Part shown: positions 27,984-36,679 of the stretch, one piece after another | Layout: each line of letters begins with the position of its first letter | Numbering within the stretch: the stretch's first letter is position 1 | Source of the DNA: JAYQKL01 sp049890195 | GTDB taxonomy: Bacteria > Pseudomonadota > Alphaproteobacteria > RS24 | NCBI GenBank assembly: GCA_049890195.1 | Contig: JBMHBY010000005.1 | Location: 62,001-126,000, forward strand | DNA length: 64,000 bases | Direction: 5' to 3' | The notes under the pieces: generated by a model | Told to the model about the DNA's origin: nothing | Database searches by the model: none | What the model saw: the letters and a program-made list of their open reading frames with translations, nothing else | Position numbers and translations under genes: made by a program

Positions 27984-28136
27984 GACAAAACCTATTTACG
28001 ATTAAATTATTATTGACTGGGCGCATCAGTAAGTTAATTTATGAAGCACATTCGGAAATTATTATAGTTCGCCGGGACTGTATGTAAACCTTTTGGTCTC
28101 GAAATTATTTCCAGACAAATACTAGTGGAGGAAGCC

Positions 28137-30563
28137 ATGGCAGGTGTAATGGATGGTATCAAGGTTTTGGATTTAAGCTGGGGCGTTGCAGGACCGATGA
28201 CCGCCATGTTGTTGGCCGACCATGGGGCGGATGTCACCCGCATTGAACGACCTGAGGGGGATCCATTCGGGGATTTATTGGGTTATCGGGTTTGGCACCG
28301 CGGCAAAAAAAACGCCGTTCTTGACCTGAAGGACAGTTCGGACCTTGACTTGTTCTACCGCCTTGCCGCGGATGCAGATGTTCTTGTCGAGAGCTTTTCG
28401 CCCGAGGTCACGAAGCGCCTGAAGATCGATTATGAAACCTTGGCAGCTTTGAACCCGCGCCTGATTTACTGCACCATCACCGCCTATGGGGACGACACAC
28501 CTGATGCCGGACGCAAGGGATACGACAGTCTGGTTGCCGCCCGCACCGGCCTGCAGTATGAACAACGCGGCTGGCCGGAAGGCAGTGTCAGACGCATGTC
28601 AAAACTTGAGGACCCGTTTTCCGACATTGACATTGATGTCCGCTACAGGCCCGGCCCAGACCGCGAGGGACCGTTGAACGTCACCTCCCCCTGGCCGAGC
28701 CTTGGTGCCTTTTTCTCATTGTCCACAGGTTTGGCGGCGGCCCTTTACGCCCGCGAAAACACCGGGCGCGGCCAACACGTCAAATCCTCCCTTCACCAAG
28801 GGGCGATGGTATGCGGCAGTGGTGTTTGGCAACGTGCTGCAGACCCGCATGCAGAAGGGTTTGACACCTGGATCATGAATGGCCGCAGCCCCAAAGGGCA
28901 CTATGAATGCAATGACGGACGCTGGATTCACAACTGGGTGCCCAACCCCCGATTCATTCTTGAGGCTTCGCGCGGCGACGAAATCAACGCCACGCCCGAC
29001 CTGACCGTACAAAACGACCCGGACCGTTTCGGTGTCGGGCCGGAGGAAATCCTTGTCATCGGGCATTATCAATCGATTTTGGCCGACGCCTTCATGAAAT
29101 TCAATTGTAACGAATGGGTCGAGGCAGCTGCGACAGCAGGTGTCACCATTCAGGAATGCCGTTCAATTGAAGAGTCGTTGATAGATGAACTCCTGATTGC
29201 CGACAGATGCGTCACCACAGTCGAGGACGAGGACCTCGGCCCGATCAATCAGGTCGGCATCACCTACAGGCTGGAAACCAGCCCGGGCGAGGTGCAGGGC
29301 CCAAAACGCGCCACCGGTGCAGACACAGACACGGTCAAGGCGATGGCCGCTGCCCTGCCCGCACCCGAACCGTCCAGTCTGCCGGCGCCAACCAATGAGC
29401 CGCCGCTCAAAGGCATCCGGGTTCTTGACCTCGGACTGGCGATTGCCGGCCCCTTCGGAACGCAGATTTTGGCTGACCTCGGCGCCGAAGTCATCAAGAT
29501 CAACGCCTTGTGGGACGGCTATTGGCACAAGACCCATATTGCGGCCATGGCCAATCGTGGCAAACGCTCGATTGCTCTCATGCTTAAAAATCCAAAAGCC
29601 ATGGACATATTGAAGAAGCTGATCGCCAGCTGTGATGTCGTGCAACACAACATGCGCTATGGCGCCACGCAGCGCATGGGGCTGGATTATGAGACGCTGA
29701 GCAAGGAATTCCCGGAGTTGATATATTGCCATTCCCGCGGTTTTGAAAAAGGGCCGCGCATGGATCTGCCCGGCAATGACCAGACCGGTGCCTGCCTGTC
29801 CGGCATCCAGTATTCAGATGGTGCGTTGCATGACGGCGGCAAACCATTGTGGTCCCTGACCTCACTGGGTGACACCGGCAACGGGTTTTTGACAGCAATC
29901 GCCATCTGCAACGCCCTGAAGGAACGCAAAAAAACCGGCAAAGGTCAGTTCGTGGACACCTCAATCATCAATGCCGGCTTGTTGAACACAAGCTATGCCG
30001 TCGCCACACCGGACGGCAAAGGCTTTGACCGCCCGCTGCTGGATAAGGATCATTTCGGTTTCGGCACTTTCAACCGGCTTTACCAGACTTCCGATGGCTG
30101 GATACAGGTCGCCGCCATAACACAGAAAGAACAGGCGGCCCTGCTTGAGACGCTGGGCCTGGGCGCTGACGATCAAAACGCCGCCGCCGCAGCGTTCGCT
30201 GGTTCCTCATCCGCTGAGATGCTGCAACAGCTCCAAAATGCCGGAGTACCAGCGGAAATTTCAGACCCTGAAGCCTCAATCAAGCTGTTCGACAATCAGG
30301 ATCTGAAAAAACGCCAATGGACGGTTGAGTATCCGGAAAAGAATGTCGGCACGATTGAGCAGATCGGCCTGACCTATGAGTTGTCTGACACACCGGGCGT
30401 CATCCAGTCGCCGCCGTTGATTGTCGGTCAACACACGGAGGAACTTCTGCGTGAGATGGGGTACTCCGAAGAGGAAATTGATACACTGGCCTCTGAAATG
30501 GCTGTGATGTGTGATCCGCCTCGCGAAGGTCAAAAAGAGATGGAAAACCCTTGGGGACTATAA
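28137..30563 (+). CDS. Fused two-domain CaiB/BaiF CoA-transferase family protein
   Basis: 808 residues from the ATG at 28137, preceded by GTGGAGGAAGCC. Two class III CoA-transferase domains are joined: residues about 1-380 (VLDLSWGVAGPMTAMLLADHGADV) and about 425-800 (VLDLGLAIAGPFGTQILADLGAEV). The linker is rich in Pro and Ala. In the C-terminal domain the catalytic Asp is plausible in SLGDTGNGFLTA. In the N-terminal domain the matching stretch SPWPSLGAFF has no Asp, so that half may be inactive or structural. It should move CoA between carboxylic acids. It opens a run of CoA-ester genes. Confidence 0.85.
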   Translation: MAGVMDGIKVLDLSWGVAGPMTAMLLADHGADVTRIERPEGDPFGDLLGYRVWHRGKKNAVLDLKDSSDLDLFYRLAADADVLVESFSPEVTKRLKIDYETLAALNPRLIYCTITAYGDDTPDAGRKGYDSLVAARTGLQYEQRGWPEGSVRRMSKLEDPFSDIDIDVRYRPGPDREGPLNVTSPWPSLGAFFSLSTGLAAALYARENTGRGQHVKSSLHQGAMVCGSGVWQRAADPHAEGFDTWIMNGRSPKGHYECNDGRWIHNWVPNPRFILEASRGDEINATPDLTVQNDPDRFGVGPEEILVIGHYQSILADAFMKFNCNEWVEAAATAGVTIQECRSIEESLIDELLIADRCVTTVEDEDLGPINQVGITYRLETSPGEVQGPKRATGADTDTVKAMAAALPAPEPSSLPAPTNEPPLKGIRVLDLGLAIAGPFGTQILADLGAEVIKINALWDGYWHKTHIAAMANRGKRSIALMLKNPKAMDILKKLIASCDVVQHNMRYGATQRMGLDYETLSKEFPELIYCHSRGFEKGPRMDLPGNDQTGACLSGIQYSDGALHDGGKPLWSLTSLGDTGNGFLTAIAICNALKERKKTGKGQFVDTSIINAGLLNTSYAVATPDGKGFDRPLLDKDHFGFGTFNRLYQTSDGWIQVAAITQKEQAALLETLGLGADDQNAAAAAFAGSSSAEMLQQLQNAGVPAEISDPEASIKLFDNQDLKKRQWTVEYPEKNVGTIEQIGLTYELSDTPGVIQSPPLIVGQHTEELLREMGYSEEEIDTLASEMAVMCDPPREGQKEMENPWGL

Positions 30564-30579
30564 AACGGGAGGAATGAAA

Positions 30580-30981
30580 ATGCGTCCAGACCCTATAATG
30601 AGACTTGACTCCGCCTTTTTCTGGGAAGCGGCGGAGAGAAATGAGCTCTTGATACAAAAATGTGCAGAGACCGACAAGCTTCTGCACCCGCCTCGCCCGA
30701 TGAGCCCCTACTCTCATTCCACTGAAAAGGTTTATGAGAAAATGTCCGGCAAGGGCAAAATCCTCAGCTTCGCGCAACAGGTCACTCCTGGTGCCTTTGG
30801 GTTTGAAACCTCACCGGTCGCCATTCTGGTCGCTTTGGACGAAGGGGTCAACATTGTCTCCAGCCTTGAGGGCGCGGATATTGACGACGTCTTTCCAGGG
30901 ATGCGGGTTGAGGTTGATTTTGCGGAAACCAGCGGTGGCAAAAAAGTGCCCGTCTTCCGTCCGGCCAAGGAGGAGTCCTGA
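30580..30981 (+). CDS. DUF35/OB-fold protein, partner of the Ltp2-like lyase
   Basis: 133 residues from the ATG at 30580; GGGAGG lies seven bases upstream, favouring it over the ATG at 30574. The N-terminal helix (LDSAFFWEAAERNELLIQKC) and the OB-fold (ILSFAQQVTPG, PVAILVALDEGVNIVS, FPGMRVEVDF) fit DUF35. The usual zinc ribbon of four Cys is reduced to one Cys (CAETDKLLHPPRP). DUF35 proteins partner thiolase-like Ltp2 in steroid side-chain retro-aldol cleavage, where ChsH2 supplies the DUF35 domain. It overlaps the lyase gene by one base. Confidence 0.82.
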   Translation: MRPDPIMRLDSAFFWEAAERNELLIQKCAETDKLLHPPRPMSPYSHSTEKVYEKMSGKGKILSFAQQVTPGAFGFETSPVAILVALDEGVNIVSSLEGADIDDVFPGMRVEVDFAETSGGKKVPVFRPAKEES

Positions 30982-32135
30982 TGTCACAAGATAATCTCGC
31001 CGTCATCGCCGGCATTGGCCAGACCGAATTCTCCAAAAACTCCGGCCGCTCCGAGCAGCAACTCGCTGCTGAGTGCGTTCTCGCAGCCTGTCAGGATGCC
31101 GGCATATCACCGGAAACCATTGACGGCATGATCACCTTCACCATCGACAATAATGACGAGGTGGATGTCATGCGCTCGGTCGGTGCCAAGGAAGTCAATT
31201 ACACATCCCGCCTGCCGCAAGGCGGAGCCGGCTCCGTGACCACGATTGTGCATGCCAAAAAACTTGTTGAGTCCGGCATGTGCAACACGGTCGTTGTGTG
31301 GCGCGCCATGAATGAACGGTCACAATACCGTTTCGGCCAGCCCGCACCGTCCATCAGCCCGGACGCGCACAGTTCCACCTTTCTTGAATGGTGTTTCCCT
31401 TACGGGGCACAAACACCTGCCGCCTGGGAAGTGCTGTCCTGTGCCCCCTACATGTACAAAGCCGGTGTCACCACGGAGGACCTTGGACGTATCGCCGTCA
31501 TCATGCGGCAGAATGCAGCCACAAATCCTGATGCCTGGTTCTATGAAAAGCCCATCACGCTTGAAGACCATCAAAACAGCCGGTGGATAGTCAAACCCTG
31601 GCTGCGCCTTTTGGACTGCTGTCAGGAGTCCGATGGCGGGGTTGCCGTCATCATCACGCGTCAGGATATGGCACGGGATATGAAACAGATGCCGGTAAAG
31701 ATCCTTGGGGCGGAATATGCCTTTCTGTTCAATCACGAAATTGTTTCGGATTTTTATGAAGGCGACATCACCACCCTTGAAAACAGTGAGCGCGTGACGG
31801 AAAAACTGACGGCCGCCGCCGGCATTGCCCCGAAAGACACCAATGTCGCCATGATTTATGACAATTTCACGCCGCAGGTGCTGCGACAGCTGGAGGGTTT
31901 CGGCTATTGCGGTTTCGGGGAAGCCAAGGATTACGTCAAGGATGGACATCTTGACCCCGGCGGCAGAACACCCCTCAGCCCGAATGGAGGTTTGATCGGG
32001 GAAGCTTATATTCACGGGCTGAATAATATCACCGAGGGCGTGCGCCAGGTTCGCGGAACCGCCGTGAATCAGGTAAAGGATGCTGAAACCGCGTTTCTGG
32101 CATCCGGTCTTGCCGGTGCCATCCTCGGCAAATAA
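30981..32135 (+). CDS. Thiolase-like Ltp2-family lyase (steroid side-chain aldolase candidate)
   Basis: 384 residues, close to mycobacterial Ltp2 (386). It has a thiolase fold without the thiolase nucleophile loop. The segments MIYDNFTPQV and IGEAYIHGLNN each carry a Tyr in positions proposed as catalytic in Ltp2 retro-aldolases. GGAGAG... AAGGAGGAG precedes the start. With the DUF35 protein it probably cleaves a hydroxyacyl-CoA side chain, for example releasing propionyl-CoA from a C22 intermediate. A different branched acyl-CoA substrate is possible. There is no partner MaoC gene (ChsH1) directly beside it. Confidence 0.82.
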   Translation: MSQDNLAVIAGIGQTEFSKNSGRSEQQLAAECVLAACQDAGISPETIDGMITFTIDNNDEVDVMRSVGAKEVNYTSRLPQGGAGSVTTIVHAKKLVESGMCNTVVVWRAMNERSQYRFGQPAPSISPDAHSSTFLEWCFPYGAQTPAAWEVLSCAPYMYKAGVTTEDLGRIAVIMRQNAATNPDAWFYEKPITLEDHQNSRWIVKPWLRLLDCCQESDGGVAVIITRQDMARDMKQMPVKILGAEYAFLFNHEIVSDFYEGDITTLENSERVTEKLTAAAGIAPKDTNVAMIYDNFTPQVLRQLEGFGYCGFGEAKDYVKDGHLDPGGRTPLSPNGGLIGEAYIHGLNNITEGVRQVRGTAVNQVKDAETAFLASGLAGAILGK

Positions 32136-32167
32136 GCTCAGTTCGTACAAAATTACCGGAAATTAAG

Positions 32168-32473
32168 ATGACAGTTTACAAAGCAGGAACAAAACTCAAC
32201 AGTGCCGTCTGCGACACACAAATCATGATTTTGCGTGTCCCCGGAGATGATATGGAAATCAGTTGCGGCGGCGCATCCATGCAAACCGACGAAGTGGCCG
32301 ACAAAGGGGCTGTTGATGCCGCCTTCGCCGGCGGCACATTGCCGGGAAAACGCTATGTTGACGAAGCGGAAACCATGGAGTTTCTCTGCACACGCGGCGG
32401 GGAAGGCACCATTGCCGTCAACGGCACGGCTCTGGACATCAAACAGGCCAAGCGCCTGCCGTCCTCAGACTAA
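32168..32473 (+). CDS. Small conserved-looking protein of unknown function
   Basis: 101 residues, soluble, with no signal or membrane segment. Two Cys (near residues 15 and 33) lie before a Gly-rich SCGGASM stretch, and a third in EFLCTRGGEGT. The C-terminal third looks beta-rich (GTIAVNGTALDIKQAKRLP). It lies between the lyase (32 bases) and an acyl-CoA ligase (9 bases), so it is co-transcribed with them. I recognise no named family. Small proteins beside adenylate-forming enzymes suggest a carrier or accessory role, but there is no Ser-containing carrier motif here. Confidence 0.65.
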   Translation: MTVYKAGTKLNSAVCDTQIMILRVPGDDMEISCGGASMQTDEVADKGAVDAAFAGGTLPGKRYVDEAETMEFLCTRGGEGTIAVNGTALDIKQAKRLPSSD

Positions 32474-32482
32474 GGCCCGGCC

Positions 32483-33961
32483 ATGAACATCCATCTCATC
32501 CTGCAAATGGCCGCTGACGCCATGCCCGACAGGGTGGCCGTGACCAATGGCGAGCGCAACATGACTTATGCGGAGCTGGGCGAGGCGGTCAGAAGGTTGG
32601 CCACTGCCCTGCCTGAAGGTCAGCGGGTTGGCTATATTGATGAGAATGACATTACCGCACCGGTCGCCCTTTTCGCTGCTGCGTTGCGCGGCACACCTTA
32701 TGTCCCGATGAATTACCGGCTGGCGGCGGATCAGATTGACACACTGTTGAGACGCATCACCCCGGCAATGTTGATAACCGACAAGACTTATGGGGTTGAC
32801 GGCATCAGCTTGAAACCTCATGCCGCAGTTCTAGGTGAAACGACAGTTTGGCAAGAGGAAGCTCCCGATGTGGAGGGGCTGATTGCGATTGAACTGTTCA
32901 CGAGCGGCACGACCGGGGAACCCAAATCGGCGATTTTACGTCATGACAATCTGATGTCCTACATTCTTGGGACGGTTGAATTCATGGGCGCTGAAGAGGA
33001 CGAGGCCGCGCTCCTGTCCGTACCGCCCTATCATATCGCCGGCATTTCAGCCGTGCTGAGCGCAACCTATTTGGGCCGCCGCATGGTTCAGCTGCCCAAT
33101 TTCTCACCTGAGGCATGGCTGCGCCTGGCCAGCGAAGAATGCATCACCAACGCTTTTGTCGTGCCGACCATGCTGCAGCGCATCATCGAACATGCCGAGG
33201 AGAACGGTCTGCCGGATTTGGGGGCGATGCGGGCAATTGCTTATGGCGGAGGCAAGATGCCACTCTCTGTGATTGAAAAAGCGATGGAGATGATGCCGCA
33301 GGTTGATTTCACCAATGCCTATGGATTGACGGAAACAAGTTCGACCATCTGCCTGCTTGACCCGGAGGCCCACCGCGCCGCCTATGCAGCCACAGACCCG
33401 CTGATCCGCGCCCGCCTTGCATCCGTGGGGCAACCTTTGCCGACGATTGAACTTGAAATACGAGGTGAGGACGGAACCCCCTGCCCGGTTGAAACCCCCG
33501 GTGATGTTTACGTCCGCGGCGAACAGGTCAGCGGGGAATATCACGGCGCCGGTTCCATGCTGGATGAACAGGGTTGGTTCCCGACCCGTGACCGCGGTTA
33601 TCTGGACGCAGAAGGATTTTTGTTCCTTGACGGACGTGCGGATGACGTGATTGTCCGTGGCGGGGAAAACATTTCTCCCGGAGAAATCGAGGATGTCCTG
33701 ATCACTCATGAAGGCGTACGTGATGTTGCGGTTCTGGCCATTCCGGATGAGGAATGGGGCGAAGCTGTTGGTGCCGTCATTGTGCCGACTGATGCCGGCA
33801 ATCCACCAGCCGAGGCGAGCGTTTGCAACCTTGTCAAAGACAGGCTGCGCTCCAGCCGTGTGCCCGCCAAAATCGTTTTCAAGGATGAATTGCCCTACAA
33901 TGAGACTGGCAAACTATTGCGAAGACTCTTGCGTGCCGAATTTGAAACGGTCCAAGATTAG
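32483..33961 (+). CDS. Acyl-CoA ligase (ANL superfamily)
   Basis: 492 residues. The P-loop-like FTSGTTGEPKSAI (near 140), AYGLTETSST (near 280), the Asp hinge in TRDRGYLDAEGF (near 373), GRADDVIVRGGENI and the C-terminal Lys in YNETGKLLRR are all present. It activates a carboxylic acid as an adenylate and then a CoA thioester. It may load a steroid acid or a partially degraded ring acid for the island's crotonase and lyase. It sits two bases before the second CaiB gene. The substrate is unknown. Confidence 0.88.
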   Translation: MNIHLILQMAADAMPDRVAVTNGERNMTYAELGEAVRRLATALPEGQRVGYIDENDITAPVALFAAALRGTPYVPMNYRLAADQIDTLLRRITPAMLITDKTYGVDGISLKPHAAVLGETTVWQEEAPDVEGLIAIELFTSGTTGEPKSAILRHDNLMSYILGTVEFMGAEEDEAALLSVPPYHIAGISAVLSATYLGRRMVQLPNFSPEAWLRLASEECITNAFVVPTMLQRIIEHAEENGLPDLGAMRAIAYGGGKMPLSVIEKAMEMMPQVDFTNAYGLTETSSTICLLDPEAHRAAYAATDPLIRARLASVGQPLPTIELEIRGEDGTPCPVETPGDVYVRGEQVSGEYHGAGSMLDEQGWFPTRDRGYLDAEGFLFLDGRADDVIVRGGENISPGEIEDVLITHEGVRDVAVLAIPDEEWGEAVGAVIVPTDAGNPPAEASVCNLVKDRLRSSRVPAKIVFKDELPYNETGKLLRRLLRAEFETVQD

Positions 33962-33963
33962 GC

Positions 33964-35340
33964 ATGGACGCTTATTCCCGTGCGGCTGCCTATGCCAAAG
34001 ACCTGTTGGAGGTCTTCGACCTCTCTGAAACTGAGCTGATAAAGGCTGGTCAATTCGATCCACATCCGGTCGCCTGGCAGAAAAGTGGTCTGCAAAGTTT
34101 AACCGGTCAGACCGGCCTGCTGTTTCCGGTGGACCTGACCTGCGCGGCGGATGGGGCACTGCTGGCGCTGAAATCCCTAGTGCCGGTCAAAGCCGCAGAA
34201 CTTCCGCAAAATGGCATTCAACTCGCCGGAGAACGCCACCATCTACTTGGCCTGAACGGTCGCGGTCTCGTCTCAGCCAACGGCTATACCTACATTTTTG
34301 AGGCTGCAGATGGCCGGTTTGCTCTGTCCCTGACCCGTCAGGAGGATATTGACATCCTGCCGGCCCTGACTTTCGGCACTTTTGAAGGGTGTGACGACCA
34401 CCAACTGCATAACCGGGATCATTGGCTGCCTGACCTTAGGGAAATATTCAAAACCATGCCTATTGACCAACTTGTCCAACAAGGCATCGCCTGTGGAGTG
34501 CCCATCGCATCCTATGAAACATCCTCCCCGGGCAATTTAGCCGGTGCATGGTGCACACTTCATCACCGACCTTCCCGGGCAATAAAAAGACCCCGCACCC
34601 AACCACTGGTTCTGGACTTTACAAGCCTATGGGCCGGACCTCTGGCCGGATCTTTACTGGTCGACATCGGTGCCACAGTTATCAAAGTGGAAAGTTCGGA
34701 CCGGCCGGACGGGTCACGCAACGGCAATCAAACATTTTACGATCTGATGAATGGTGGCAAGCTGAACCTCGCCTTGGATTTCAAAGATGCCGAAGATCTG
34801 GACATGTTGACCAGACTTGTTGACCAGGCAGACATCATTTTGGAGGGGTCACGGCCGCGGGCCTTGAAGCAGCTGGGGCTGGATGCTGAAACACTCGTTA
34901 ACAAGACAGCCGGCAAAACATGGGTCAGCATCACCGCGCATGGCAGATATGGGGACAATGCAAACCGCATCGGGTTCGGTGATGACATTTCTGTTGAGGC
35001 CGGGCTGCCGGCCATAATGGAGCATTGTCACGGTTCTCCCTGTTTTGTCGGCGACGCCATTGCGGACCCGTTTACCGGCCTGCATGCCGCCTTTGCCGCG
35101 TATGCCGGATATTTGAGTGGTGGTGGATTGATTGATTTGCCGATGGTCAATGTTTTGAAATACGCCCTGAAGACCGGCCATTTACTTGGGATGAACGAAA
35201 AGGACATGGATTTGGAAAGCCGGGCAATCCCCTACCCGCCGCGCCGCGTCAAAAACCAAGCCGGGGCAACCGGTGCGGACACAACACTTATTCGAGAAGG
35301 TTTGGCAAAAGGAAGGCTTGATGCTCATACAGCAGGCTGA
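33964..35340 (+). CDS. Divergent CaiB/BaiF CoA-transferase family protein with unusual N-terminal half
   Basis: 458 residues. The CaiB core begins near residue 215 (LVLDFTSLWAGPLAGSLLVDIGATVIKVE) and contains an Asp in GDAIADPFTGLHAA as candidate nucleophile. The first ~210 residues do not show the normal CaiB start; they include a segment (ILPALTFGTFEGC... LVQQGIACGVPIASYE) like the C-terminal lobe of CaiB proteins. The usual C-terminal region after the core is short. This suggests rearranged lobes. It lies two bases after the ligase and overlaps the amidohydrolase start by 20 bases. Confidence 0.75.
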   Translation: MDAYSRAAAYAKDLLEVFDLSETELIKAGQFDPHPVAWQKSGLQSLTGQTGLLFPVDLTCAADGALLALKSLVPVKAAELPQNGIQLAGERHHLLGLNGRGLVSANGYTYIFEAADGRFALSLTRQEDIDILPALTFGTFEGCDDHQLHNRDHWLPDLREIFKTMPIDQLVQQGIACGVPIASYETSSPGNLAGAWCTLHHRPSRAIKRPRTQPLVLDFTSLWAGPLAGSLLVDIGATVIKVESSDRPDGSRNGNQTFYDLMNGGKLNLALDFKDAEDLDMLTRLVDQADIILEGSRPRALKQLGLDAETLVNKTAGKTWVSITAHGRYGDNANRIGFGDDISVEAGLPAIMEHCHGSPCFVGDAIADPFTGLHAAFAAYAGYLSGGGLIDLPMVNVLKYALKTGHLLGMNEKDMDLESRAIPYPPRRVKNQAGATGADTTLIREGLAKGRLDAHTAG

Positions 35341-36679
35341 AATTGACGGTATTATCAGCGACATCAGGCTGGCGGACGGCCATATCGCGGAGATTGCGCC
35401 AACCCTCAAACCTGTTGTCGGAGAGACCATCTTTGCGGCGCAGGGGAACGCTTTGCTGGCCGGGCTGCATGATCATCATATCCATTTGAACGCTACGGCA
35501 GCGGCCTTGAACTCCGTCCCTTGCGGACCGCCGGATGTTACGAACGAAGAGGAACTGATTGCGGCATTAAAAGCAGCCGTTCATTCATCCCCCAAAAGAA
35601 CCGAAATCCGCGGGATTGGTTATTATGAAAGTGTCGCCGGTGACATTGACTGCGCCTGGCTTGACACCCATGGTCCGGATCTACCGATCCGTATCCAGCA
35701 CCGGACAGGACGGCTTTGGATGTTCAACACGAGAGCCAAACAGCAATTGGATTTCGCCGTGCCGGATGATGGTCGGTTGTTCGATGCTGACAATCACATC
35801 CGCCCTTTGCGCGGGCAAGTTCGACCAAACCTGTCGGCACTGGTTCAACAGCTTTTATCGCTCGGCATTACAGGCGTCACCGAAGTGACGCCGCAAAACA
35901 CTGAAGAGGATTTCAGACATCTGAACGCCGCGAGCTTTCCTCTGAACATAAGGGTCATGGGACAACACGACATCCCCTCCCGCCTCACCAAAGGCAGGGC
36001 CACCCTTGGGCAGGTCAAACTGCATTATCATGAACATGATCTCCCGGATGTCGATACATTGGCCGCCTTAATCCGGAAAGCGCATGACAGCGGACGCGGT
36101 ATCGCTTCGCATTGCGTCACTCATGCTGAGTTGATGATGACCCTCGCGGCGCTCGACCAGGCCGGCCCTCATGAGGATGACCGCATTGAACATGCCGCAC
36201 TGACCAGCCCGGCCGCTTTGGAGTTGATTCAAAAGCTTGGTGTCGCGGTCGTTACCCAGCCGAATTTCATCGGTGAACGCGCGCAGGCCTACACCCGGGA
36301 TGTTGCGGCAGAAGACCGGCCATATCTCTGGCGGGTCGGTTCGTTTCAATCGGCCGGCATTGCGTTGGCAGCCGGCAGTGATGCGCCGTTCGGCAATCAT
36401 GATCCTTGGGCGGCAATGGCGCATGCGTGCAACCGCCCCGAGGGTCTTGATTTCGGCGAAAGCATCACCCCCGAGCAGGCCTTGAACCTGTACCAGAAAC
36501 AGTCCGGCAATTTAGCTCAAATCCGGACTGTACAGGTCGGCCAGCCGGCGGATTTATGCCTTTTGACAACATGCTGGCGACAGGCCCGCAAGGACCTTCA
36601 AAACGTCACCGTTGAGGCGACGTTCATCAATGGTGAATGCGTTTATTCCAGAAGTTCATCCACCAGCCCCCAATCATAA
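35321..36679 (+). CDS. Amidohydrolase family protein (YtcJ-like)
   Basis: 452 residues from the ATG at 35321, chosen because GGAAGG lies just before it; the frame is open 48 bases further. The metal ligands look intact: HDHHIH near residue 57, His residues in GIASHCVTHAEL and DRIEHAAL, and Asp in AAGSDAPFG. The composite sheet segment at the C-terminus (VQVGQPADLCLL) is typical. Such enzymes hydrolyse C-N or other bonds, and some act on cyclic ketones or lactams. Its role within a CoA-ester island is not clear. The 3' end overlaps the convergent crotonase by 37 bases. Confidence 0.82.
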   Translation: MLIQQAEIDGIISDIRLADGHIAEIAPTLKPVVGETIFAAQGNALLAGLHDHHIHLNATAAALNSVPCGPPDVTNEEELIAALKAAVHSSPKRTEIRGIGYYESVAGDIDCAWLDTHGPDLPIRIQHRTGRLWMFNTRAKQQLDFAVPDDGRLFDADNHIRPLRGQVRPNLSALVQQLLSLGITGVTEVTPQNTEEDFRHLNAASFPLNIRVMGQHDIPSRLTKGRATLGQVKLHYHEHDLPDVDTLAALIRKAHDSGRGIASHCVTHAELMMTLAALDQAGPHEDDRIEHAALTSPAALELIQKLGVAVVTQPNFIGERAQAYTRDVAAEDRPYLWRVGSFQSAGIALAAGSDAPFGNHDPWAAMAHACNRPEGLDFGESITPEQALNLYQKQSGNLAQIRTVQVGQPADLCLLTTCWRQARKDLQNVTVEATFINGECVYSRSSSTSPQS

